13,564 nucleotides of DNA from Methanobrevibacter sp. (GCA_021442885.1 JABUVA010000022.1:9973-23536); one strand, 5' to 3'. Numbered from the stretch's first letter, positions 1 to 7,265 are shown. A program made the numbers and translations. The notes: generated by a model not told the origin, from the letters alone.

Positions 1-94
1 TAATTAAATTTTATCAATAATCATTAAATCTAATTTACAATAAATACAAATATTAAAACTAATAGATATAAAAATAATAATAGAGGATGATAAA

Positions 95-286
95 ATGACA
101 GATAAAATAGCATTAGCTTCATGTACAGGAATGTCAGCTTTAGGATTAGTTTCAAGAGCTGCTATAACTGATTATGTAGAAGAAAACCAAAACGCCCTCT
201 CAATTTGTATAACCTCCACAGCAACAGATAAAAAATCTATTTTAAATTCAATAAAAGATTTAATAAAATGGAAAATTGATGAATAG
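95..286 (+). CDS. Short protein resembling the N-terminal half of a DGC-type putative zinc-binding protein
   Basis: This 63-residue protein starts with KIALASCTGMSALGLVSRAA, followed by DYVEEN and SICITSTATDK. From memory, this matches the beginning of the small DGC-domain 'putative zinc-binding proteins' common in methanogens, which I recall as about 110-140 residues long. The second half of that family, with its further conserved cysteines after an 'NGC' motif, is absent. The frame instead closes with a lysine-rich helix-like tail (about residues 47-63), and no continuation appears in any frame of 287-483. Only C10 and C38 remain. A purine-rich GAGGATGAT lies just before the ATG, so the start is credible. 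It could be an internally deleted or decaying paralogue, or a genuine short version. Family assignment is moderately secure; function is unknown. Confidence 0.6.
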   Translation: MTDKIALASCTGMSALGLVSRAAITDYVEENQNALSICITSTATDKKSILNSIKDLIKWKIDE

Positions 287-483
287 GTATAACAAAGAGA
301 ATAATTAAAAATTCCTTTAAAATGAGTTAAAAAAAATAAAAACATGCTTAAATTATAAAAAGAATTTATAGAAAAAATTAACAGTTTATTTATAAATTTA
401 AATATTTTAAGTAGAAAACAACTAGCTTATAAACAGTCCCTAATAAGTTAATCTTTTAATCAATAAACAACAATATAAAAATT

Positions 484-1821
484 ATGGCAGAGATTTCATA
501 TATCAACCCACTTTCCGAAGAAGGAAAAAGAATTATACATGAATATGGAGATTTAAATCAACTAAATCAAGAAGATGATGATTTAGTAAATATTATAATA
601 CATACACAGAATCAAAAAATCTCTGATGATAGTATAATCCCTAAAACTTATAAAGATTTAGCTATCAATAGAATTAAATGGGCTATTGAAAAGAAAAATA
701 ATAAAAACTTTGTAAATCAAGAATATGAATATTTTTTTAATCAAGATATATTTGAAGCAGATGTTATAGCATTCCATATTCTCTGTCAAGCTATAGCTAT
801 TCAATTTAATGTTACATCTAGAGAGACTAGAATGTTTATTGAATATCAAGGAAAGTTAATTGAAGAGAGACTTTCAAAAATAGCTCCTAGTTTAAGATAT
901 CAAATAATTGATGATATTCTTAGAGATATATCAACAGATGGTTCTATTAAATGGACTTCCCTTAAAGATGTTATTAGTTCTAAAAAATTATCGTTAATGC
1001 AATTATTACTTGATGATGGTGAAATCATCCTTGAAAAAGAGGAATTTTTAGAAAAATATGGAAATAAATTTGATGGAAGACCTGCTGATAAAATATATGA
1101 CATAATTGTTGGTCAAAAACTTAAAGAACTTATTCTTTCTAGATTAATAATGCAAAATACTGAAGAGTATATTAAAAGAATTAAAGAAATGTCTAAACAT
1201 GTTGAACTCCACCCATTTATTATTGAGCTTGCTGAAGAGTTAAAAGAAATGATTCCTGAAGAAATAGGAAAATATAATACATTTTATGCAGGTAGTGGAG
1301 GCATATATGGAACTGTAAAAGGTGGAAAATTAGTCCCAGAAGCATTTCCTCCATGTATTCAAAATACTATCGATGGTGTTTCATCAGGAGGACGTAATGA
1401 TGCAATTGTACTTCTTTTAACATCTTTTATATCTTATGCACGATTATATCCAAGTATTTTTGGTTCTGATGAACCTATTAAAGTTTCAGACATTGATACT
1501 GATTTATCTATTACTGAAAATGAGATTCTACCTTTAATATATGAAGCTGCAGATAACTGTTCTCCACCATTATTTGATGATCAACCTCAAGAAAAGCTTA
1601 ATATTATATCAAAATTAGGTTTTGGATTACATAGTGAGATTAATCTTGAAAACGAAGGTGAGACTAAGTGGTATACTCCTATGAGTTGTGAAAAAATTAA
1701 AATGCATTTACCTCAATTATGTAAAGAGGATAAATCTTGTAAAGGTCTTAATAATCCACTATCCTGTTATGGGCGTAGAAAATATCAAATTGATAAAAAT
1801 AAAAAAGAAGAAAGTAGTTAA
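484..1821 (+). CDS. priL: DNA primase large subunit PriL
   Basis: This is the regulatory, iron-sulfur subunit of the archaeal/eukaryotic-type primase, which with PriS makes primers for replication. The 445-residue length is somewhat above the usual 350-400. The N-terminal half is helical (about 1-250). The C-terminal Fe-S domain shows PPC at C291, the block SPPLFDDQPQEKLN (360-373), GFGLHSEINLE (379-389), TPMSC at C402, then C413, C419 and C428 in NPLSCYGRRK. The four cluster ligands are expected among C291, C402, C413/C419 and C428; the exact set cannot be fixed without an alignment. The start has no Shine-Dalgarno sequence, so a leaderless or short-leader message is likely. The gene lies on the same strand as priS but is separated from it by an opposite-strand gene. 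Its stop codon overlaps the stop of that gene by four bases. Confidence 0.93.
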   Translation: MAEISYINPLSEEGKRIIHEYGDLNQLNQEDDDLVNIIIHTQNQKISDDSIIPKTYKDLAINRIKWAIEKKNNKNFVNQEYEYFFNQDIFEADVIAFHILCQAIAIQFNVTSRETRMFIEYQGKLIEERLSKIAPSLRYQIIDDILRDISTDGSIKWTSLKDVISSKKLSLMQLLLDDGEIILEKEEFLEKYGNKFDGRPADKIYDIIVGQKLKELILSRLIMQNTEEYIKRIKEMSKHVELHPFIIELAEELKEMIPEEIGKYNTFYAGSGGIYGTVKGGKLVPEAFPPCIQNTIDGVSSGGRNDAIVLLLTSFISYARLYPSIFGSDEPIKVSDIDTDLSITENEILPLIYEAADNCSPPLFDDQPQEKLNIISKLGFGLHSEINLENEGETKWYTPMSCEKIKMHLPQLCKEDKSCKGLNNPLSCYGRRKYQIDKNKKEESS

Positions 1822-2336
1822 ACTTCTTCATCAACTGTTTTAAATGTATAATGTTCCTCTTGAATAGCATCATAATACTCATTTAAAACTCCAGTTTCCC
1901 ATTTATTATAATTCCAATATTCATTTTCTTCAAATCTGTTAGCTAAAATAGTAATTTTCCTTGCATCTTCATCAATATCATTTTTTTTACAAAAATCAGC
2001 TACAATATCTGGTGTATAATCTGCTGCTTCATCACCTTTAAATTCTTCATATTCCTCATATTCCTCATCAGATAAGAATTCATTAGCTTTAACAGGATTT
2101 TCTAAAGCAGATATTGTGTATAAGACAATGAATAAATCATCATTTAATGGTAATTGATTTTGTTCAACTCCAATACCTGAAATTTTTCCATTTTCTAAAT
2201 TGAGAATTGTGTAACCTGACCTTTGACATGGAATCCATTCTTTATAAGCAAATTCCACTATATCTTTAGGGCTTAAGCTTGTTAAAATAGTTTTAAGTTG
2301 CTCAACACCTATTACTTCAATATATTCATCTTCCAT
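1818..2336 (-). CDS. Unknown, strongly acidic protein between the primase genes
   Basis: This is a 172-residue protein of no family I recognise. By my count it has about 41 Asp/Glu against 14 Lys/Arg, giving a net charge near -27. The acidic residues concentrate in the middle run SDEEYEEYEEF (about residues 89-99) and at the C terminus. There is no signal peptide or membrane segment. The aromatic-rich part around EENEYWNYNKWE (about 135-146) suggests a folded domain. Translation is well supported: GTAGGTGATTAAAAATG gives a strong ribosome binding site before the ATG, and a TATA box lies at about 2384-2394. It diverges from priS and converges on priL with a four-base stop overlap. The position suggests a replication-related role, but that is inference from location only. 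Confidence 0.8.
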   Translation of the reverse strand: MEDEYIEVIGVEQLKTILTSLSPKDIVEFAYKEWIPCQRSGYTILNLENGKISGIGVEQNQLPLNDDLFIVLYTISALENPVKANEFLSDEEYEEYEEFKGDEAADYTPDIVADFCKKNDIDEDARKITILANRFEENEYWNYNKWETGVLNEYYDAIQEEHYTFKTVDEEV

Positions 2337-2383
2337 TTTTAATCACCTACTTAAATTAATTCTACATGGTATTTTAGTTTAGT

Positions 2384-2394
2384 CCTTTATAATT
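2384..2394 (-). promoter_or_regulatory. TATA box for the acidic-protein gene
   Basis: On the minus strand this reads AATTATAAAGG, a TATA-like element. A start about 26 bases downstream (near 2362) would give a leader of roughly 25 bases containing the GGTGAT ribosome binding site. Inferred from spacing and base composition only. Confidence 0.45.
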
Positions 2395-2440
2395 ATTTCT
2401 ATTAATTAATAAAAATGATATTGATTATAGCAAAAAATAC

Positions 2441-2450
2441 TTTTATAAAT
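2441..2450 (+). promoter_or_regulatory. TATA box for priS
   Basis: TTTTATAAAT, preceded by an A-rich stretch that could serve as a BRE (CAAAAAATAC, 2431-2440). The expected transcription start lies near 2472-2476, giving an approximately 35-40 base leader without a Shine-Dalgarno sequence before priS. A five-codon reading frame begins at 2476. Confidence 0.5.
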
Positions 2451-2510
2451 TAATTCAAATATAATAAATAAAAGTATGATAAAATTAAAATAAGTTTTAA
2501 ATAGCTAATA

Positions 2511-3497
2511 ATGATTTTTATGTTTTCTAGAGCTACATTAAAAGAAAGAAGACAATATTATAGAGAAGAATGGGATGTAGATGATTTACCTGACTTTATA
2601 AGTAAAGAAATTACTAAAAGAGAATTTGGTTTTGATCATAATGGAAAAGGACCAAATGATAGATATAAAGTCTTTAAAGGTAAAGATTCTTTAAGAAAAT
2701 TTTTAAGATATAAAGCTCCATTTGCAGCCTACATCTCTGTTGCATTTTATAACAATCCATCCAAAAGACAAGATTGGCAAAAAGCAGAGTTTGTATTTGA
2801 TGTAGATGCAAAAGATATCCCTATACGTAGTTGTCAATGTGATGGAGTATGTGAAATATGTCTTAATGAAGCTAAAGAAATCGTAAATAATCTTATTGAT
2901 ACTCTAGAAAGTGATTTAGGACTTAAAAATATACATTTAATTTATTCTGGAAGAGGATATCATATTAGAATTCTTGATGAAGAAGTAATGACTGAAGGAA
3001 GTGAACTTAGAGGAGAAATCTTAAAATATACTGCAGGAGCAGAAGTTCCTAATACAGAGTTTTCTAATGCAAATTTATCAAATAAATCTTTTAATTTTGA
3101 ACATTTCTCAATTCCTGTAGGTTATCCAAAAGTATTTACAAAAAGAGTTAAATATAATATCCAACATTTAATAGGTAATGAACAAATAGATGGTATAAAT
3201 AAAAATTTAATGAGAGATATTATTAAATATCGTCATTTATTAGATGATAATAAATGGGGGATGTTTAAAAACAATATAGGTCCTAGGCGTTATAAGAATT
3301 TAACAAATGCAATGGCTAGAACTAATCTAGAAACAATAGATGCAAAAGTTTCAATTGATTTAAAAAGAATATTACGATTACCATCATCACTTCATTCTAA
3401 AGTTAGTATGAAATGTGTAGAAGTAAAAAATAGGGAAACCTTCGATCCATTTAAGGAAGCCGTTCCTAAATTCGTTTATGAAAGAAAAAATAGTTAA
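2511..3497 (+). CDS. priS: DNA primase catalytic small subunit PriS
   Basis: This is the catalytic subunit of archaeal primase, an AEP-superfamily polymerase that partners PriL. Several family hallmarks are visible. FDVD supplies the metal-binding aspartates D97 and D99. SGRGYH (146-151) is the nucleotide-binding motif. [10 protein letters not shown] provides the zinc-knuckle cysteines C108, C110, C114 and C117. [20 protein letters not shown] (276-295) carries the third acidic residue (D277 or D283) and the RLPSSLH signature. The length of 328 residues is normal for euryarchaeal PriS. The ATG at 2511 lacks a Shine-Dalgarno; the second ATG at 2520 would begin [11 protein letters not shown] and fits the usual family start slightly better. 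A small gene follows after 12 bases and is probably cotranscribed. Confidence 0.94.
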   Translation: MIFMFSRATLKERRQYYREEWDVDDLPDFISKEITKREFGFDHNGKGPNDRYKVFKGKDSLRKFLRYKAPFAAYISVAFYNNPSKRQDWQKAEFVFDVDAKDIPIRSCQCDGVCEICLNEAKEIVNNLIDTLESDLGLKNIHLIYSGRGYHIRILDEEVMTEGSELRGEILKYTAGAEVPNTEFSNANLSNKSFNFEHFSIPVGYPKVFTKRVKYNIQHLIGNEQIDGINKNLMRDIIKYRHLLDDNKWGMFKNNIGPRRYKNLTNAMARTNLETIDAKVSIDLKRILRLPSSLHSKVSMKCVEVKNRETFDPFKEAVPKFVYERKNS

Positions 3498-3509
3498 GAA
3501 GGTGTTAAA

Positions 3510-3767
3510 ATGGATATAATATTAAAAGAAATATTAGATGAAAGTGAATTTTTTGAAAAAAGTGATGAAAATACTTACATCCCAAAATATTTAGGATTGA
3601 TTTTAAATAGTGTTGTTGTTTATGATGTAAATTGGGTTATTATAACAGAAGAAGAATTATTATTTATGAATGAGCATTTTAAAACCCATCCTTTAACTTC
3701 GATTCATCTTAAAAACATAAATTCAATTTTAATAATAACCGAAGAAGGAATAAAAAAGATTTTATAA
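3510..3767 (+). CDS. Small unknown protein cotranscribed with priS
   Basis: An 85-residue protein I do not recognise. It is mildly acidic and alternates acidic/polar stretches (residues 6-22) with hydrophobic strand-like runs such as LGLILNSVVVYDV and SILII, suggesting a small alpha/beta fold. There is no signal peptide or convincing membrane span. It lies 12 bases after priS on the same strand with GAAGGTGTTAAA before the ATG, a reasonable ribosome binding site, so it should be expressed from the priS message. Its stop overlaps the stop of the opposing kinase gene within TTATAA. A primase-associated role is possible by position only. Confidence 0.7.
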   Translation: MDIILKEILDESEFFEKSDENTYIPKYLGLILNSVVVYDVNWVIITEEELLFMNEHFKTHPLTSIHLKNINSILIITEEGIKKIL

Positions 3768-4334
3768 CTCATTTATACATATACTTTTTATTTTATTATT
3801 AATATCATAAATATCTCCTTCAGCGGAGATAAAATGCCAATCATCTGGAACTCTTTTAGATTTTTCTCTAGCTTTTTTAAGTTCATCATAATTTTCAAAC
3901 ATTTCTTCATCTTCAGAACGTGATTTAATTCTTTTCAATGATTCCTCAGGACTTATATCTAAAAAGAACATATAATCAGAAGTAGGTAGAAGGAATCTAA
4001 CAATTTTATATACAATCATATTAATAGAATTAGGAAGATAAATAACAGCCATTGTATATCTTGAGAAAATCAAAATATCAATAGATTTATCAAAATAATA
4101 ATATTTAATAACTGATCTAATTGCATCTAAACCAAAAAAGAGTGTGGCTTTAATATGGTTAAATTTGCCCTTTTTTAATAGGGCTTGTTTTGATTTTTTT
4201 CCAAAAAAATTATCATTAGTTGGATGGGAACGAATAACAACATTTTTTCCTTGATTTTTGTACATATCAGCTAATAGATTTACTTGAGTATCCTTTCCCG
4301 ACCCATCAAGACCATCAATCACTATAAACTTCAA
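3762..4334 (-). CDS. Thymidylate-kinase-like P-loop kinase, TTG start
   Basis: A 190-residue P-loop kinase of the thymidylate kinase fold. It has a Walker A GLDGSGKDTQ (8-17), a FLDISPEESLKRI block (124-136) and an arginine-rich lid, KSRSEDEEMFE (137-147). The usual DR(Y) of thymidylate kinases is SRY here (91-93), and the P-loop has KDT where KST or KTT is common, so true TMP kinase activity is uncertain. The longest open frame would start at 4379, but that adds residues unlike the family. The TTG at 4332-4334 gives the normal start before KFIVIDG, has GGTGG four bases upstream, and overlaps the TGA of the preceding gene as TTGA, so the two genes are probably translationally coupled. The coupling suggests the substrate may relate to the membrane kinase upstream. 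Confidence 0.82.
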   Translation of the reverse strand: MKFIVIDGLDGSGKDTQVNLLADMYKNQGKNVVIRSHPTNDNFFGKKSKQALLKKGKFNHIKATLFFGLDAIRSVIKYYYFDKSIDILIFSRYTMAVIYLPNSINMIVYKIVRFLLPTSDYMFFLDISPEESLKRIKSRSEDEEMFENYDELKKAREKSKRVPDDWHFISAEGDIYDINNKIKSICINEL

Positions 4335-5008
4335 AATACCACCATAGAGATATAATACAAGATAGCGGTTACAATACAAACAGACACATTATCTAATCCT
4401 CTAGGTGTTGCTGCTTCAACAAATGTAACAATTAAACTTATTAGAAGAATAATTGGAATACTAATAACTGGAGTTGAAGGATATCCAATAAGTTTATAGA
4501 AAGAAAGCACAATAATAGAAGCTACAATCACTACAAGAAACATTGTAACTGAGCCTTGAATTGATTTTTGATCACCAGTTAAGTTATATTTATTTACACC
4601 ATATCTCTCACCAACTACAGATGCAAAACCATCACCATAAACCATTGCTGCAATAGCTAATGCAACAATCCATAAATGGTTTGGTAATAAAATTATCAAT
4701 ATTGTCCAAATACCTGCATAATATACAAGACCTAAATCATGTCCTGCTTCTGTTGCAGTATTTTGAATTTGAATTGGAGAATATTTAGTTAGTAAAAATG
4801 CAAATAGTGTCAGAGGAAATGTTAAAAATAAAACCATTGCCATAGGATCAATAAAAAAAGGCATTATGAAAATACAATTTCCAACCATTATATGAAGTAC
4901 TTTACGAGATAGTTTAGGATCATCTTTAAAGAATTTCTCCGAACAATAAAAGACTATTGCAACATAAACATAAACTATTATTAATGGTATAATATCCATA
5001 ATATTCAT
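4331..5008 (-). CDS. Polyprenol/phytol/dolichol kinase family membrane protein (SEC59/DGK1/VTE5-like)
   Basis: A 225-residue integral membrane protein with about six or seven hydrophobic segments. Motifs of the CTP-dependent polyprenol/phytol kinase family are visible: SRKVLH (34-39), YGDGFASVVGERYG (124-137), KSIQGS (148-153) and VEAATPRGLDNVSV (197-210). Family members phosphorylate isoprenoid or lipid alcohols at the membrane using CTP. In an archaeon the substrate could be dolichol, geranylgeraniol or another lipid alcohol; the sequence does not decide. It lies 18 bases after cofH and overlaps the following P-loop kinase. Two start codons are possible (the ATG at 5008 or the fourth codon); the first is kept because GAATGAT precedes it. 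Confidence 0.82.
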   Translation of the reverse strand: MNIMDIIPLIIVYVYVAIVFYCSEKFFKDDPKLSRKVLHIMVGNCIFIMPFFIDPMAMVLFLTFPLTLFAFLLTKYSPIQIQNTATEAGHDLGLVYYAGIWTILIILLPNHLWIVALAIAAMVYGDGFASVVGERYGVNKYNLTGDQKSIQGSVTMFLVVIVASIIVLSFYKLIGYPSTPVISIPIILLISLIVTFVEAATPRGLDNVSVCIVTAILYYISMVVF

Positions 5009-5026
5009 AATATCATTCTAAATTAC

Positions 5027-6169
5027 TTATTTTGATGCTAATTGTTCATTAGAAGAGATAGGATAAAATTCAGTATATTTAGAATTTCTTTCAATAGGAT
5101 TCCTACCAATGTTTTTAACCATATCAGATAATGTGGAAATTGATGCTTCTACACCATCAGGTGCTCCTGAAGCTTCTGATAATTCATCTCCACCTAGAGT
5201 ACCTCCTAAATCATTGGTTCCTGCTGTAAGAGCAACTTGAGCAAATCTGAATCCCATTTTAACCCAAGATACCTGAATATTAGGAATTAAATCACGAAGC
5301 ATTAATCTAGATACAGCATATAACTTTAAATCTTCTGTTCCAGATGCACCTAAATTCTGTTGACCTTCTAAGAAAATAGGTGAATATTCATGCATAAAAG
5401 TCATTGGAATAAATTCTGTAAATCCTCTTGTTTCTTCTTGAAGATTTCTAATAACATCAATATGTTCAACACGTTCTTCTAATGTCTCGACATGGCCATA
5501 CATAATAGTTGCTGATCCTGGAATACCAACTTCATGAGCACTTTTAACAATATCAATCCATTCTTGAGTAGTTACCTTTTCTGGACAAATTATCTCTCTG
5601 GACCTATCAGTTAGAATTTCGGCTGCAGTTCCAGGTAAAGTATCAAGTCCAGCAACTTTAAGTCTTTCACATGCTTCTGCAATGTCAATTCCAGAGACAT
5701 TTGCTGCATCATTAATCATAGTTGGTGAAAATCCATGAATTAAAATATTTGGAAATTCCCCTTTTAAAAGCATTAATAAATGTTCATAATATTCAATATC
5801 TGCATCAGCAAGTACGCCCCCCATTAGACAAAATTCATGAGCTCCTTTTTCAACAGCACCAGCTGCTTTTTCAAGAATAGCTTCATCGTCCATAATATAA
5901 GCATTAGGATCATCAGCATCTTTTCCAAAAGCACAAAAACCACATCTAACCGTACATATATTAGTAAAATTAATATTGCAGTTATTAATAAAAGTTACAT
6001 CGTTCCCAACAATTTCACTCCTTAAATAGTCCGCAGTAGCAAGTAAAGGATATAAATCAGGTCCTTTAATATTCATTAGATAATTTCCCTCTTCAACAGA
6101 AATTGGTTCATCTAAAGATTTTGTTAAAATCTTTTCTGTTTTTGAAGAAATCGGTAATTTGTCAAACAT
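5027..6169 (-). CDS. cofH: FO synthase subunit CofH (radical SAM)
   Basis: CofH is the radical SAM enzyme that joins the 4-hydroxybenzyl part of tyrosine to 5-amino-6-(ribitylamino)uracil. CofG then closes the ring to give FO, the chromophore of coenzyme F420. The CX3CX2C cluster motif is CTVRCGFC with C72, C76 and C79. EFCLMGG (about 111-117), FSPTMI, LPGTAAEI, IMYGHVET and a C-terminal GTNDLGGTLGGDE block match the CofH/CofG/MqnC family, and the 380-residue length is typical. cofG is not in the window. The start has no Shine-Dalgarno, and a TATA-like element sits about 27 bases upstream, which fits a leaderless message. The two lipid-alcohol/P-loop kinase genes follow closely and may share its transcript. 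Confidence 0.93.
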   Translation of the reverse strand: MFDKLPISSKTEKILTKSLDEPISVEEGNYLMNIKGPDLYPLLATADYLRSEIVGNDVTFINNCNINFTNICTVRCGFCAFGKDADDPNAYIMDDEAILEKAAGAVEKGAHEFCLMGGVLADADIEYYEHLLMLLKGEFPNILIHGFSPTMINDAANVSGIDIAEACERLKVAGLDTLPGTAAEILTDRSREIICPEKVTTQEWIDIVKSAHEVGIPGSATIMYGHVETLEERVEHIDVIRNLQEETRGFTEFIPMTFMHEYSPIFLEGQQNLGASGTEDLKLYAVSRLMLRDLIPNIQVSWVKMGFRFAQVALTAGTNDLGGTLGGDELSEASGAPDGVEASISTLSDMVKNIGRNPIERNSKYTEFYPISSNEQLASK

Positions 6170-6188
6170 ATTAAATATTATTATAATG

Positions 6189-6201
6189 ATTAAATATAAA
6201 G
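6189..6201 (-). promoter_or_regulatory. TATA box for cofH
   Basis: The minus strand reads CTTTATATTTAATC around here, centred about 27 bases before the cofH ATG at 6169. This spacing places the transcription start at or next to the start codon and agrees with the absence of a Shine-Dalgarno sequence. Confidence 0.5.
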
Positions 6202-6211
6202 ATTTCTAAAT

Positions 6212-6706
6212 TTAAACCCATTTAACCTTAGATGTTGTAAAAATATAATTTTTTGAGAAAACAGGATTGTATAACTCATTTGTTAATTCTTCTGTATTGA
6301 ATGATTTAGCTATTGATTTTCTTAAATTATAATTTATCCTATCACCAGCTGAATCCATTTCTTTTTTATCTAAATTAACATTAGAGCTTACAGTAACATT
6401 AAATTGTATTTTTTCTTTATTGTAATTTGAATCAAATCCCATATTAGTATAATTAATTTTAACTAATCTAACTGATTTTGGAGTTAATAATCCATTTTTA
6501 GAAATCTGATAATCATTGTAAACATCCTCTGGAAAAACTGCAATATTATCCATTGAAATTCCTTCAGTAACACCTTGTCTTGCTGAACTCATAGCTATAA
6601 TTAATTCATTTTCATTTAATACATAAATACTACTAGCTACTACAATAACCAGTAGAACACCTATTAAAAATATAAATTCCATACTTAATTGTCCTTTTTC
6701 ATCCAT
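6212..6706 (-). CDS. Class III signal peptide (archaeal type IV pilin-like) protein
   Basis: A 164-residue protein beginning MDEKGQLSMEF, followed by one hydrophobic helix (about residues 11-30). This matches the archaeal class III signal peptide: a short charged leader, predicted cleavage after G5 by an EppA-type prepilin peptidase, mature Q1-x-S3-x-E5-F6, and a hydrophobic assembly helix. The rest is predicted to be extracellular, with NYT and NVT sequons (around residues 85 and 103) that could be N-glycosylated. It lies seven bases downstream of a similar gene, and the last bases of that gene (ATAGGATAA) supply its ribosome binding site, so the pair is coupled. It is probably a major or minor pilin or adhesion protein; no peptidase or pilus ATPase gene is in the window. 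Confidence 0.82.
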   Translation of the reverse strand: MDEKGQLSMEFIFLIGVLLVIVVASSIYVLNENELIIAMSSARQGVTEGISMDNIAVFPEDVYNDYQISKNGLLTPKSVRLVKINYTNMGFDSNYNKEKIQFNVTVSSNVNLDKKEMDSAGDRINYNLRKSIAKSFNTEELTNELYNPVFSKNYIFTTSKVKWV

Positions 6707-6713
6707 ACTTATC

Positions 6714-7142
6714 TTATCCTATTTGAGTTATTGAAACTTGTGATTTTCCATGTTTTTTTATTAAATATGAATTTCCACCATATAATTCTATATTATCAAT
6801 TTTAATATCTTTTTTAACTAAATTTATTGGAATTATGTAATTTTCAGCCATTCTACCACCACCAGAAAATACTATTTTATTTTTAGATACTTTAAGTGAA
6901 TATTTATCTCCTTTAATTGTGCTAGGTAGCTGTATTTGTTTACTATAATTCTCACCATTTGAATTAACTTGATTAACATCATCACAAATTTCATCTAAAA
7001 CTATTCTAATTGTTGAATGCTTTTCTATATTTTCTGTTGATGAGATATAATATGCTGCAACAAACAAAATACAAGAAGCTATCAATATTAAAATAAAGAT
7101 AGAAAAAAGATATTGTATTGAAATAAATCCTTTATTATCCAT
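6714..7142 (-). CDS. Pilin-like class III signal peptide protein lacking Glu5
   Basis: A 142-residue protein starting MDNKGFISIQYLF, with a hydrophobic helix (about 9-32) and a hydrophilic C-terminal part. The layout equals the downstream pilin-like protein: cleavage would fall after G5, leaving mature F1-I2-S3-I4-Q5-Y6. The usual Q1 is F and the usual E5 is Q. In type II/IV pseudopilins, a minor subunit lacking E5 commonly sits at the tip, so a minor or initiating subunit is a reasonable inference. A longer open frame reaches 7349 but runs into cbiF and lacks a leader, so the ATG at 7142 is preferred. A TATA-like element about 28 bases upstream fits a leaderless start. Confidence 0.72.
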   Translation of the reverse strand: MDNKGFISIQYLFSIFILILIASCILFVAAYYISSTENIEKHSTIRIVLDEICDDVNQVNSNGENYSKQIQLPSTIKGDKYSLKVSKNKIVFSGGGRMAENYIIPINLVKKDIKIDNIELYGGNSYLIKKHGKSQVSITQIG

Positions 7143-7163
7143 AATTAAATAGTAGGAAAGCTT

Positions 7164-7177
7164 ATTAAAATATTTTG
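7164..7177 (-). promoter_or_regulatory. TATA box for the pilin-like gene pair
   Basis: The minus strand reads AAAATATTTTAATA, centred about 28 bases before the ATG at 7142. No Shine-Dalgarno lies between it and the ATG. It supports the short start and a leaderless transcript, and lies in the 123-base divergent region shared with cbiF. Confidence 0.45.
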
Positions 7178-7231
7178 TTAAAATTATCCTATGAAATTGA
7201 TTTAAGCATGTGAAAATAATTTCATTGAAAA

Positions 7232-7243
7232 GTAATATATAAC
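7232..7243 (+). promoter_or_regulatory. TATA box for cbiF
   Basis: GTAATATATAAC, centred about 28 bases before the cbiF ATG at 7266. As with cofH, the spacing and the lack of a Shine-Dalgarno suggest transcription starts at or very near the start codon. Confidence 0.5.
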
Positions 7244-7265
7244 ATAAAATATCAAATAAGATAGT

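Noticed and set aside
287..483. Gene-free stretch checked for a lost second half of the DGC-like gene, a small RNA or a CRISPR repeat
   Set aside because: All frames are closed by frequent stops, there is no repeated unit, and only AT-rich promoter-like sequence before priL (for example TTTATAAATTTAA near 389-400 and GCTTATAAAC near 425) is visible.
658..1103. Two minus-strand open frames (658-849, 900-1103)
   Set aside because: Both lie inside priL, have no ribosome binding site and read as shadows of the real frame.
2049..2072. Short tandem-like TCATATTCC repeats
   Set aside because: They encode the acidic EEYEEYEE run of the protein at 1818-2336 and are too short to be an independent repeat element.
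4335..4379. ATG start of the P-loop kinase at 4379
   Set aside because: The extra residues precede the standard KFIVIDG start and overlap a membrane-protein gene; the TTG at 4334 with GGTGG upstream and a TTGA overlap is better supported.
5837..6025. 62-codon open frame on the plus strand
   Set aside because: Antisense to the radical SAM motif region of cofH; no independent support.
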